DNA of 64,000 nt from JBBQFI01 sp038321775 (GTDB lineage: Bacteria > Verrucomicrobiota > Verrucomicrobiia > Chthoniobacterales > UBA10450): positions 124,001-188,000 of the forward strand of contig JBBQFI010000001.1 in assembly GCA_038321775.1 (NCBI GenBank), in the 5' to 3' direction. Below the pieces are notes generated by a model. The model worked only from the letters and a program-made list of their open reading frames with translations, searched no databases and was not told where the DNA came from. Positions 34,862 to 43,483 of the stretch are shown here, piece by piece (the first letter of the stretch is position 1; the number at the start of each line of letters is the position of its first letter). The position numbers were made by a program, and so were the translations under genes.

Positions 34862-36982
34862 TCAAAACGGAATCTTCATCCCAAGATTCTTCACCAAAAA
34901 CGACCACTGATCGGTTACGTCCTCGATCTGTTTCGTCGTTGGTTTTCCCGCGCCATGACCGGCGCGCGTTTCTATCCGGATCAACACCGGCGCTTCGCCA
35001 GCCTGCGCCGCTTGCAGTGTCGCCGCAAACTTGAAGCTGTGTCCGGGAAACACACGATCATCATGATCCGCCGTTGTGATTAAGGTCGGCGGATATGTTG
35101 TTCCCGGCTTCACATTGTGCAGCGGCGAATATTTGTAGAGCGCTTTGAATTCCTCTGCGTTATCCGACGAACCGTAATCCGACGCCCACGACCAGCCGAT
35201 CGTGAATTTCTGAAAACGCAGCATATCCATCACGCCGACGCCCGGCAGCGTCGCGCCCCACAAATCCGGTCGTTGCGTCAAACACGCGCCGACTAACAAC
35301 CCACCATTACTGCGTCCGCTGGTCGCGAGCTTTGGCGTCGACGTGTAATGATTCGCGATGAGCCATTCGCCCGCGCCGATGAAATCATCGAACACATTTT
35401 GCTTACGCAACTTCGTCCCGGCGAGATGCCATTCTTCACCGTATTCGCCACCGCCGCGAATATTCGCTACCGCATAAACACCGCCCATTTCCAGCCAGAC
35501 CGCTGTCGCCGGACTAAACGAGGGCGTGATCGAAATATCGAAACCGCCGTACCCGTAAAGCAGCGTCGGATTCTTGTCGTTCTTCTCCAGGCCTTTCTTG
35601 TAGGTCAAAAACATCGGCACGCGCGTCCCGTCTTTGCTCTTATAGAAGACCTGCTCGGTTGTGTAGTCGTCCGATTTGAAATCGACCTTTGGCCGAAAGA
35701 GCACGCTGCTCTGTCCGTTCTTTAGTTCGTAGCGGTAAATCGTCGGCGGATCGGTGAAGCTGACATACGAATAAAACGTCTCCGTGTCTTTTCGTTTTCC
35801 GGTGAAACCCGAAGCGGTCCCAAAACCCGGCATGGGAATTTCGCCGGCAACTTTTCCTGAAAACTCGTACAACCTAACGAGTGAGTGCGCATCCTTGAGG
35901 TAGTTTGCGATAAAGAGATTGCCGACTAACGAGACACTCTCGAGCTTGTCCGCCGTTTCCGGCACGAGTTCTTTGATTTCTTCCGGGCTCTGCACATCGA
36001 TCGCGATGATGCGGCCTTTCGCGGCGCCGAAGTTGGTCAGGAACCAAAAGACGTTGCCCTCGTTCCCGATGAAAGTGTAAGTCGCGTCCTCCTTGTTAAG
36101 GAGTTCAATGACCTTGGCGTCCGGTCGCAGCAGATCCTTGTAGAAGATTTGATTCTTCGGGTCCGTTCCTCGCTGGGCCGAGATAATCAGGTAAGCGCCA
36201 TCCTCCGTTACCTGCGCGGAAAATAACCAGTCCTTGTGATCCTTGCGTTCGTAGATCAACGCATCCTGCGACTGCTGCGTTCCGATCTTGTGGTAGTAGA
36301 GCTTTTGAAAGTAATTTGTTTCCTTCAGTTGCTCGCCGCCACCTTTCGGTTGGTCATAACGGCTGTAGAAAAATCCGCTGCCATCGTGATTCCAGGATGT
36401 GCTGGAAAATTTCACCCACTTCAAATCGTCGCTTAGATCCTTTCCCGTCTCGACATCGCGCACCTTCCACTCCTGCCAATCCGAGCCCGCCGTCGACAAG
36501 CCGTAAGCAAAAAGTTTCCCATCATCAGGAACGGCATAACCGCCGAGCGCGACCGTTCCATCTTTGGAAAGCGTATTCGGATCGAGCAACACTCGGGGCT
36601 CACCGGGCAAATCCGGCGCGGTGTAGATCACACTTTGATTTTGCAGGCCCGAGGTTTTCGCGAAAAAATAACGTGCGCTTTCAAGAAACGGCACCCCATA
36701 TTTTTCGTAATCCCAAAGCCCGGTCAGTTGCTTGTTGATCTTTTCACGCTCCGGGATGGCCGTCAGGTAATCGAAGGTCAGTTTATTTTCCGCCTCAATC
36801 CATTTCTTCGTTGCGGGCGCATCGGCATTCTCCAGGCCACGATAGGGATCGGCGACCTTAGCGCCGAAGTAATTATCTGTCTGGCCACTCTTCTGCGGTT
36901 TCGGATAATTCAACCGCGACTCGGCTGCAAAAACTGAAAAGATAGAGACGAGAAGTGCGCTTGCGCAGACGAGACGTTTCAT
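34862..36982 (-). CDS. Prolyl oligopeptidase (family S9A)
   Basis: 706 residues with a signal peptide (LVCASALLVSIFSVFA). An N-terminal seven-bladed propeller spans about residues 80-420 and the alpha/beta-hydrolase domain follows. The nucleophile is in SGRSNGGLLVGA, the Asp in DHDDRVFPGHSFKF and the His in RAGHGAGKPT, completing the S9A triad. The enzyme cuts after proline in short peptides, here probably in the periplasm. An exact dispersed word lies 4 bases past the stop, and another core copy is read as SLVRL inside the gene. Confidence 0.93.
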   Translation of the reverse strand: MKRLVCASALLVSIFSVFAAESRLNYPKPQKSGQTDNYFGAKVADPYRGLENADAPATKKWIEAENKLTFDYLTAIPEREKINKQLTGLWDYEKYGVPFLESARYFFAKTSGLQNQSVIYTAPDLPGEPRVLLDPNTLSKDGTVALGGYAVPDDGKLFAYGLSTAGSDWQEWKVRDVETGKDLSDDLKWVKFSSTSWNHDGSGFFYSRYDQPKGGGEQLKETNYFQKLYYHKIGTQQSQDALIYERKDHKDWLFSAQVTEDGAYLIISAQRGTDPKNQIFYKDLLRPDAKVIELLNKEDATYTFIGNEGNVFWFLTNFGAAKGRIIAIDVQSPEEIKELVPETADKLESVSLVGNLFIANYLKDAHSLVRLYEFSGKVAGEIPMPGFGTASGFTGKRKDTETFYSYVSFTDPPTIYRYELKNGQSSVLFRPKVDFKSDDYTTEQVFYKSKDGTRVPMFLTYKKGLEKNDKNPTLLYGYGGFDISITPSFSPATAVWLEMGGVYAVANIRGGGEYGEEWHLAGTKLRKQNVFDDFIGAGEWLIANHYTSTPKLATSGRSNGGLLVGACLTQRPDLWGATLPGVGVMDMLRFQKFTIGWSWASDYGSSDNAEEFKALYKYSPLHNVKPGTTYPPTLITTADHDDRVFPGHSFKFAATLQAAQAGEAPVLIRIETRAGHGAGKPTTKQIEDVTDQWSFLVKNLGMKIPF

Positions 36983-37086
36983 GGCGCAAAACGACTAAAC
37001 GTTTTCACGCAAATCGCAATAGTTCTTCTACAAGATCGTCGCAATAATCCGAATCGCCGGAACGAGCTCGCCGTGCAGGTAATTGT

Positions 37087-37190
37087 AGGGCGCTTGTGCC
37101 AAGCGCCAGATCTATCAGTCTCAGCGTCCGTTGCGGCGGACACCGCTACAACGATCCCTGCTTGTGCCAAGCGCCTGATCTATTAGTTCC
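37087..37190. repeat. Two direct copies of a 27-base hairpin-containing unit
   Basis: GCTTGTGCCAAGCGCC followed by GATCTAT-AG occurs at 37092-37118 and again at 37160-37186 with two base changes. Each begins with a small palindrome (CTTGTGCCAAG). This is an intergenic repeat between two minus-strand genes, probably of the REP type. Confidence 0.6.
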
Positions 37191-37220
37191 GGCTACAACA
37201 TCTCTGCGCGAGCCAACTCG

Positions 37221-37586
37221 TTAGGCCGCCGCGGGAGTCGGCGTATTTTTGCGCTTGGGCGCCTTGCGTTCGCTCGTGCGCGTGCCGCCGGCTTTATCGT
37301 ATTCGTTACTTTCCTTGCCGTACTTGCTGGCCACGCCTGCAAGCATGCGCACGGAAAGAGCGTCCAAGGCCTTTTCATCCGCCTGGATGTCATCGAGTGC
37401 TCCATCGAGCTCTGAGAGATCGATGTTGTATTGGTCGTTCTTCGCCTTGAGCGCCTCTGTTTGCGTCTTGTAATCCGCCGGGGTCAAGCCATTGCCGAGA
37501 TCGAGGGTTGCGCCGATTGAAGCCAGGGCATTCGCCCGTTTCTGGGCAAAGTCCACTGAAGCTGATGTCCGTTTTAATCTAGCCAT
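37221..37586 (-). CDS. Small helical protein of unknown function
   Basis: 121 residues, largely helical (LTPADYKTQTEALKAKNDQYN, LSELDGALDDIQADEKALD), with a basic, Pro/Thr-rich tail ending TPTPAAA. No signal peptide. It resembles short phage-like or cyanobacterial hypothetical proteins built on DNA-binding-like helices; no function can be given. The TAA stop lies inside an exact copy of the dispersed word (GCC-TAA-CGA). Confidence 0.6.
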   Translation of the reverse strand: MARLKRTSASVDFAQKRANALASIGATLDLGNGLTPADYKTQTEALKAKNDQYNIDLSELDGALDDIQADEKALDALSVRMLAGVASKYGKESNEYDKAGGTRTSERKAPKRKNTPTPAAA

Positions 37587-37740
37587 AACTGAATAGTTCC
37601 TCTTTTAGGATTTCTTTTTCGCCGCGAATCGCTCACTCGAGCGGGGGGCGGCGGTTATGGATTTAGTTACAGCATAACTGTTGCCACGAACCACTCGTTA
37701 GCTTCGGGCTACGCTTTTCTCGTCTGGACTGGGTCTTCTT

Positions 37741-37865
37741 TCGTTTTCAGGTACCTCACTTTTAATTCGAGGTACCTTTCTTTTGCATTGATGAACCCGT
37801 CTTCTATTTCCTGTTACTCATCTTTTGCAATCAGGAACCCAACTCTTGCTGTTGGGTACCACGGC
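37741..37865. repeat. Degenerate 7/21-base-period repeat tract
   Basis: Successive units about 21 bases long share a pattern like GGTACC-TCTTTTGC, for example TTCGAGGTACCTTTCTTTTG, then units containing AACCCGTCTTCT, TTACTCATCTTTT, AACCCAACTCTTGC and GGGTACC. The 21-base period is three 7-base units. In translation it gives a 7-residue pattern. It directly flanks the hsdR relic. Confidence 0.55.
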
Positions 37866-37892
37866 CCGAAGTTCGAGTTAGCAGCGAAGGGA

Positions 37893-37979
37893 TCAATGTT
37901 TGCAACTTTGAGACTCGACGTTGGCTGCGTGGGCTTCATCTGCGATTACCACGATGTTCCGGCGCTCGGATAATGGTAG
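37893..37979 (-). pseudogene. Relic of type I restriction subunit HsdR (motif II region)
   Basis: On the minus strand this reads LPLSERRNIVVIADEAH, then AANVESQSCKH and a stop. The first 17 residues match the DEAH helicase motif II segment of HsdR (SERRNIVVIADEAHRSQY in the family); the match breaks immediately after DEAH, where 7-base-like repeats begin. No other HsdR sequence is recognisable, so this is a deletion remnant. It lies 58 bases downstream of the helical-repeat gene, in the same orientation. Confidence 0.75.
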
Positions 37980-38036
37980 GGCGCGACGGCCGGCGCCGTT
38001 GTTCGTCCGGAAAAACCACGTCGCGCAGGATGCTGC

Positions 38037-40739
38037 TTAACGGTAAATCTCCTCAAGACGATGAGTTAATCGTCGGGCATCGGGCCAGCCGGCTTCGACG
38101 AACAGATCAAGGACATCCAGAAGGGCGGTGAGAGCTTTGGACTCATGACCGTTCCTAGTCTGAAAGATTTCTCGGTGGTCTGCGAGGATCTGCTCGACCA
38201 ACTTCACTACTTCATTAGCTGCCATCGACTCATGCTGGAAACCCGCTCCTGCGCTGGCTTGGATACTCATCGCGCTCAACTTGAATGCGGTTTCCGGGTC
38301 GCAAGGAAGGAGGTGGCGAAGAGTCTGCACGAGTTGGTAGGCAGTATGGGGGTGTGTTTCATTTGCTAGCTTTTCAAGGAGAGGTTTCGCTTCTTTCCAA
38401 AAGCGTGTCGTCTGAGCGGGGGTTAATCGCTCATCATCCTTGCCGCGCTTATCGTCGAAAGCACCGCTTGCGAAGTAGAGCTGGGTGCCAATTCCGTCTA
38501 TCATTTGAGCTAGACGGTCTAGCTCCGCACGAATTGTTTTCCCGCGCTTCGTTTCAGTCTTGCCTGACTTGTATAGGTGAAGCCATTTGGCGCGCTGCTT
38601 CCCTAATTTGACCTGGGCTGTCTCAAGCAATGTCATGAGGAAGGCCCATGTTCGCTCGCGAATCTTCTCGGTCGCCGTGTCCGGCTTGGAAGGATTTTCG
38701 GCCGCCATCCATCCGCCGGCACGACACGCGTGCAACTGGGCCAATAGGCCCTTGTTCTCACGTTCTCCCTGACAATTAGCGACGAGGTTCCTGATATATG
38801 CATGGCATTCAGCTCGCTCGGTCCGCAGATACTGAAAAAGGTGAACGTGTGCCAAGGTTTCGTGAATGTGCTCGCTAGGTTGTGCGCAAACAGCCGCTTG
38901 TGTTGCGATCTTCGTTACGTAGCGCATAACTTTCTCCGCAGACCTTTGCCACAACCAGTCCAGGGAATTAATCAATACGTCGAGAATGGCAAAGTTCTTC
39001 TCACTTGAGGCTACGATATCGATGATCTGCCACATCAATTGGGGCGCAGGTTTGTAAAGTCTCGGAAGTACCGTCACGAGATTGAAACGAACCGTGGCAA
39101 CCGGATCGCGAGACAAAGAACGAAGCGCCTTGCTGATTGAACTGTCAGATTGACCTAAGCGGGCGGCTATGAGAACCAAACCCTGTGCCGCATCTATGCG
39201 AGGTGCGGGCCAACCCCAAGCTGAGCAGCTCTCAGCCCCTTCGCTAGGTTTCGGATCAGCATCAGTTGCCGCTTTAAGTAGGATCCTTCTGAAGGTCTTC
39301 CACCGCCCGCTCGCCTTTGGCCAATCGGCGTAATGTGCCGTCTTGCAGCAGGCTCCGACGAAATAGCCCCACAGTTCCTGCGCCATCGCGGGATGTGAGC
39401 GTCCGTAATTGCCAATAGCTTTCTCACAGCGGGCGATGACGGCCCACTTTTTCTCAACGATATTCTGATTAAACGATGCCTTGTCGTTAGGTAGAAAGGG
39501 TTTGAGAGCTTCGCGCAGCGCAAACATTTCTCTGTTTGCCTCCTTCTCCAGATCAATCCCGCGAATTCCGACGAGTTCTTCATCGGTGTAAGTGTGTTCA
39601 GTGACTTGCAGGGCGCGAGGAGGCGTACTGGATATTAGGGCTCGATCGGCTTGGCGTTTACGAAATAGTGCTAGCACTTCCGGTAGCTCGATCTTCTGTT
39701 CGTCGAGAGAAGCGAGCGCTTTATTCTGAGAGCGCTCAACAACTTCCAGAAACGGAGCGCGCCGTTTACCCCGAGGCGCCTTCGTCTTTCTCGGTAGCTC
39801 GAGAATAGTTCTTTCCAACCGCCGTCGGCGAGTGGCGTCTCCTGCCGCGTGAAGCGATTTCAGTAGGACGACGGCGGGATGGGAATAATCGGGGTTAATA
39901 AGGAATGTTGGTTCGTCGAAAGCTTCCAACAGCAGCGCGCCCAGAGTCTGCGGATGCCTCGCTCCGACCTCCATGAAAATATTCCACATTAAAGAAGTTC
40001 GATTTTTCTCTGCAAAAATATCAATTACAGCTTCGAGCCGAGGCATATCGCCTCCCGCAGCCCATTGATCGAGAAGCGTCTCGAAATGACTAAGAATACG
40101 GCTTTCTTCTGGTTCGAAACCGCGATGCCAGATATGTGAGTAATCTTGAATCAGCAGTGTCGCTATCCCTCGAAAAGTAAAAGTCGAGAGCACGTGCAGA
40201 GGTTTTGGTCTCGGGGGTTTTCGACGCGTCTCACGCCGGCCAACCGTAGCATTCCACGCGATGCATGCGGCATCCGTGAGAACACGAGCATTGCCGCCGC
40301 CATCCTGTGTTGCGTAGTAATTCGCCAAGGAGTAGTGAATTTGGTTCCATTGATCGCTACTCTGGATTCGCATTGCGAGAATCCTGCCCCCAAAATTCTC
40401 CCACGATCCGGGAACTGGCTCAGCGCCGAATGCAGCTTCAAATAATTCAGTTACTATCTTGCCCGCTTCCTGAGGAAGATGACCAATGTTGTCCGCTAGC
40501 TCGGATAGATCGTCGTGAGGAAAGTCCGAAAGTCTCTTCGGGTCCAACAGCGATAATAACGCTGCTTCTGACTCGGAGGGATCGGCCGCAAAGGTTCGAC
40601 ACACTGTCTCGATTCCGACGCGTGCCGCATACGGCCATCCTTGTCCCACGGGCTTCGCCACATGCGAGGCGATCAAGGCTCTCCCGGACGCGTTTAGCAA
40701 GGCTTCCTGCGACCTATTACTTGATGGCGTTTGTCGCAT
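38037..40739 (-). CDS. Large helical-repeat protein paired with the nuclease-NTPase
   Basis: 900 residues, soluble, almost wholly alpha-helical by sequence pattern, in HEAT/ARM- or TPR-like pairs (e.g. ISKALRSLSRDPVATVRFN, MWQIIDIVASSEKNFAILD, FLMTLLETAQVKLGKQRAKW). A charged linker lies around residues 300-330. No catalytic motif is seen. Its start overlaps the end of the nuclease-NTPase gene by 23 bases in another frame, so translation is probably coupled. In STAND defence proteins such as Avs a helical C-terminal sensor is fused to the NTPase; here it may be supplied in trans. That role is inference. A core copy of the dispersed word is present at 39484. Family not recognised. Confidence 0.75.
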   Translation of the reverse strand: MRQTPSSNRSQEALLNASGRALIASHVAKPVGQGWPYAARVGIETVCRTFAADPSESEAALLSLLDPKRLSDFPHDDLSELADNIGHLPQEAGKIVTELFEAAFGAEPVPGSWENFGGRILAMRIQSSDQWNQIHYSLANYYATQDGGGNARVLTDAACIAWNATVGRRETRRKPPRPKPLHVLSTFTFRGIATLLIQDYSHIWHRGFEPEESRILSHFETLLDQWAAGGDMPRLEAVIDIFAEKNRTSLMWNIFMEVGARHPQTLGALLLEAFDEPTFLINPDYSHPAVVLLKSLHAAGDATRRRRLERTILELPRKTKAPRGKRRAPFLEVVERSQNKALASLDEQKIELPEVLALFRKRQADRALISSTPPRALQVTEHTYTDEELVGIRGIDLEKEANREMFALREALKPFLPNDKASFNQNIVEKKWAVIARCEKAIGNYGRSHPAMAQELWGYFVGACCKTAHYADWPKASGRWKTFRRILLKAATDADPKPSEGAESCSAWGWPAPRIDAAQGLVLIAARLGQSDSSISKALRSLSRDPVATVRFNLVTVLPRLYKPAPQLMWQIIDIVASSEKNFAILDVLINSLDWLWQRSAEKVMRYVTKIATQAAVCAQPSEHIHETLAHVHLFQYLRTERAECHAYIRNLVANCQGERENKGLLAQLHACRAGGWMAAENPSKPDTATEKIRERTWAFLMTLLETAQVKLGKQRAKWLHLYKSGKTETKRGKTIRAELDRLAQMIDGIGTQLYFASGAFDDKRGKDDERLTPAQTTRFWKEAKPLLEKLANETHPHTAYQLVQTLRHLLPCDPETAFKLSAMSIQASAGAGFQHESMAANEVVKLVEQILADHREIFQTRNGHESKALTALLDVLDLFVEAGWPDARRLTHRLEEIYR

Positions 40740-43107
40740 TCAGTCGAGCGATAATGTGAACAACAGGTCCTTCCACGCATGGTGCAGCGGGGATTAACTT
40801 AGCTAATCGTTGAGCAAACTCCGCCCATGCGTGGGAACCAGTCACGACGGACTCGGTTGAAGCATCTTGCAAACCCGACGCCAGGTGACGCAAGGCTTTC
40901 TGGCCAGAGGAGTCGCCATCACTCGATGCAGCCACCGCAGCCAGCAGTGGCTCTAGATCGCTGATATTCTCGACTCGGCGGGCAGCAAGGATCGGGGCCA
41001 ATATTCTCGTTAGAGCATGTAAGACGGGCACTCCCTCAAGTTGAAGAGCGACTTCCCAAAAGGCTTTACGGCTAACGTCTAAGTCCCATAGTTCCTCAAG
41101 AGCGAACATGAAGCTTTGACGATAAAATACGGGCAGCAGTGGTTCGTTAGTTGCGAAACTAGGAAAGATGATGGCGTCACTCGGTATAAAGGTGCGAGCG
41201 ATAGCGTAGTCGTGCAGTAGATGGTGGGTAAACTTGATGAGATCAGACTGAAGGGAAGTACCGTATCTCAGAGTGGGACTTTGAAGGATGCCGCGACTTC
41301 TCAGTTCCTGGATCGCTTCGAGTTCTGACTCACCGAAAGAGGTCTGCACCATTGAGATTACCATTGCCCGCGCGCTCACCATCTGTCGACAGATCGACCT
41401 AAGCGCTGCCTCACGCGGGACGTTACCCACACCTTCCTCGACCCGAATGTTCCAAAATTTTCGAAATAAAACCGCAGGGCTATTCCAGTCTGAGAGCCTC
41501 GTCGGTGTTACTCCATGTTGAAGGAGATCTGCAGCAAGGCTTAAGTAAAAGGGTGACCTATGGAGGGATAGTGACCGGGGATTTTCCTGTGCGCTCTTCA
41601 GGAATAGGCCGATTTCGGGCCGACGCTTTTCTAGATTGGCAAGATCTGCATCACTTAAACCTTTTAGGAAGAAGTGCGCGACTCCCGAGAAATCCGCCGC
41701 AGCATAATTTGTAAAGCCGTCGCCGGGGAATGCTTCGCGCAGTTCCCGACTATGTTTCAAATCAAATTCGCGAACGCTAGCCAAAACCGTCCAAGCGCTA
41801 CCTTTGCATAGATCTTCGAGGAGGTTGCGGACTGCTTTTTGTGTCTGGGGGTCGCGCACCGCATCAAGCGCATCAGTAATCACATACCCGTGTGCTCCGG
41901 TAGGCCAATTAATAAGGATTTCTTCGAGCGAGTGAGTCAGTCCTGGAATTCGATTCTCGGGGTGCTGTCCGGGACCGAAGATTTCTTCTGCAAGTAGAAG
42001 GACGACCGGTACTCCATCGGCTTCTAATTTTTTAACTAAGGAATATATGATCCCACTTTTGCCGCACCCGGGATCGCCTGTGAGAAGAAGGTCGCCTCGT
42101 TCAAGCGCGAGTTGGAGTGCCGTCAGGTCGTCGCTTCGCGTGAGATGGACTGAATCACTGCGGTTTTGCCCGAAGCGCAGCACGGTATGTCGCAAAAGGC
42201 GCTCCATATTCCTACGCGTGATCTTAAGTATTTGGTCAACATCAGAAGCATAACTGGGTGGCGCGTTTAACTCGAAACCCGCGCCAGTAAGAAGTTGACG
42301 AAGGGAAGCGGGTGTCGTCGTCGTGCCATGTTCGTCTGCTCTATTAAAAAACTGTTCTAGGGTCTGCCATGCGCCATGGCCGCGCCCAGGATCGCGCACA
42401 ATGTGCGAACGAAGCTGGCTTTCCGCCGTTCGCTCATGGCGCATCCCACCTCCGAAATCATAGGTCTCGATATATACCAGCCGAAGAAGCTGCCTCAGTT
42501 CGTCCTCACGCGGCAATATTCCAGCTTGTCGCTTCCATACCTTCTTCGCGTGGTTCAAGAATGCCTTTAGCGCTTTCTCGTGGTCGCGGTTGCGGCTGGT
42601 AAGAAAGCGCGAAAACGACGCATCCGACGCCTCCATGCGATGCGCGTCGAGCACGCGAGGTAGGTGGTTCGTAGCAGCCGTTCCGCCGGTGGAAGGAACT
42701 GCCCACACAAACCTATTTCCTGCGCGCCGATCTGGGCCAATACGGAGGAACTGTGTCACAAAAGAATGGATGGTGTCCGTAAATGCGGCGCTCTTGTCAG
42801 TTAGCGGGATGCTTTTCGATCGGAACTTAGCGGAGATGAAAACGCGCGGCGCTTCCGTAGTCCGTAAACCGACGACGATGTCGTCGATCGCGTCGGCAGT
42901 CTGCAAAGCAATGGTGGCGATGTCTCCGCCGGTTAGGCCTTGCCACAAAACTGCTCGGTCACCACAGAGAGCATACGATGCGATAAAGGCTGCAACGCGC
43001 GCTTCGTAGTTCACCCCGCCAACAGTGGAGCGTCCGCCAAATTGTCGACGCGAATCTTTCTTGCCACGTCGCGCTGGCGTCTTGCTCGACGACCTACGAC
43101 CTTTCAT
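40717..43107 (-). CDS. PD-(D/E)xK-like nuclease fused to STAND/NACHT-type NTPase
   Basis: 796 residues. A basic start (RRSSSKTPARRGKK) leads to an N-terminal domain with GGVNYEARVAAF (Glu35), ADAIDDIVV (Asp75/Asp76) and FISAKFR (Lys94), the spacing of restriction-endonuclease-fold effectors such as Cap4/DUF4297; the usual acidic or Gln residue two before Lys94 is Ser. The NTPase follows: Walker A TGDPGCGKS (residues 343-351), Walker B-like YVITDALDA (408-416), and TVLASVREFD as the sensor-type strand. A winged-helix-like part and FTHHLLHDYAIAR come next, as in NACHT/STAND proteins. I infer an antiviral sensor-effector. It is coupled to the helical-repeat gene and begins inside the last codons of an hsdM relic. 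Confidence 0.8.
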   Translation of the reverse strand: MKGRRSSSKTPARRGKKDSRRQFGGRSTVGGVNYEARVAAFIASYALCGDRAVLWQGLTGGDIATIALQTADAIDDIVVGLRTTEAPRVFISAKFRSKSIPLTDKSAAFTDTIHSFVTQFLRIGPDRRAGNRFVWAVPSTGGTAATNHLPRVLDAHRMEASDASFSRFLTSRNRDHEKALKAFLNHAKKVWKRQAGILPREDELRQLLRLVYIETYDFGGGMRHERTAESQLRSHIVRDPGRGHGAWQTLEQFFNRADEHGTTTTPASLRQLLTGAGFELNAPPSYASDVDQILKITRRNMERLLRHTVLRFGQNRSDSVHLTRSDDLTALQLALERGDLLLTGDPGCGKSGIIYSLVKKLEADGVPVVLLLAEEIFGPGQHPENRIPGLTHSLEEILINWPTGAHGYVITDALDAVRDPQTQKAVRNLLEDLCKGSAWTVLASVREFDLKHSRELREAFPGDGFTNYAAADFSGVAHFFLKGLSDADLANLEKRRPEIGLFLKSAQENPRSLSLHRSPFYLSLAADLLQHGVTPTRLSDWNSPAVLFRKFWNIRVEEGVGNVPREAALRSICRQMVSARAMVISMVQTSFGESELEAIQELRSRGILQSPTLRYGTSLQSDLIKFTHHLLHDYAIARTFIPSDAIIFPSFATNEPLLPVFYRQSFMFALEELWDLDVSRKAFWEVALQLEGVPVLHALTRILAPILAARRVENISDLEPLLAAVAASSDGDSSGQKALRHLASGLQDASTESVVTGSHAWAEFAQRLAKLIPAAPCVEGPVVHIIARLNATNAIK

Positions 43108-43306
43108 CGGAAACAGCGATCTTAATTAGCCGCCCCTCGGGGAGGCCAAACTGCCAGCGCACGTCGTCATCTTCGCGGAGCCAGTCGGAGTCGCGTTCGA
43201 ATTCGAAAGTAGAAAGTGGAAAGTTGAAAGGAGCAGCGAGCCAAAGCCCGGCTTCAAAGCCTAACGTGGCTGAAGAGTTGTTCTTCGAGGAGGATCGACG
43301 AGCCAT
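43094..43306 (-). pseudogene. Relic of type I methyltransferase HsdM
   Basis: A 70-residue frame starts with MARRSSSKNNSSATLGFEAGLWLAA, matching the N-terminus of HsdM (SATLGFEAQLWLAADKLR in the family). It then jumps through PFNFPLSTFEFE, encoded by 7-base repeats, to DSDWLREDDDVRWQFGLP, which resembles the HsdM segment before the AdoMet motif. More than half of the methyltransferase, including its NPPF motif, is missing, so it is inactive. Its end overlaps the nuclease-NTPase start by 14 bases. It could now act only as a translated leader. Confidence 0.7.
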
Positions 43307-43450
43307 GACTGCGGAATTCTTCTAACGGCGTAAGGGCTAATTAGAAAGCCAATAAAATTAGAAATTGCAAAGTAGGAAGTAGAAAACAAATCAGAGGTCG
43401 GAAGCCGGGTCCGCAAGGCAGAAGGAAAAGTCTGGGGAAAGTAGAAAGCA
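43205..43450. repeat. Degenerate heptanucleotide repeat tracts
   Basis: Two tracts with a 7-base period. 43209-43232 reads as AAAGTAG, AAAGTGG, AAAGTTG, AAAGGAG. 43356-43450 has weaker units such as ATTAGAA, ATTGCAA, AGTAGGA, AGTAGAA and, near its end, GGGGAAA, GTAGAAA. The first lies exactly at the internal deletion of the hsdM relic, the second in the gap upstream of it. Confidence 0.6.
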
Positions 43451-43483
43451 CAAGGCCACGCGCGGCAGACAGTGCCGCTGTCC

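Larger units (their letters stand above)
37587..38036. other. Intergenic region with repeat tract and hsdR relic
   Basis: A 450-base stretch without an intact gene. It holds a near-copy of the dispersed word (CTCGTTAGC, 37693), a degenerate 21-base-period tract, a short hsdR relic and, at 37979-38027, an inverted repeat (GCGCGACG ... CGTCGCGC). It forms the left edge of the accessory island. Confidence 0.6.

Noticed and set aside
37741..37865. CRISPR-like array
   Set aside because: Units are contiguous and degenerate with no spacers; period is 21 bases. It is a simple repeat tract, not CRISPR. No CRISPR array was seen elsewhere.
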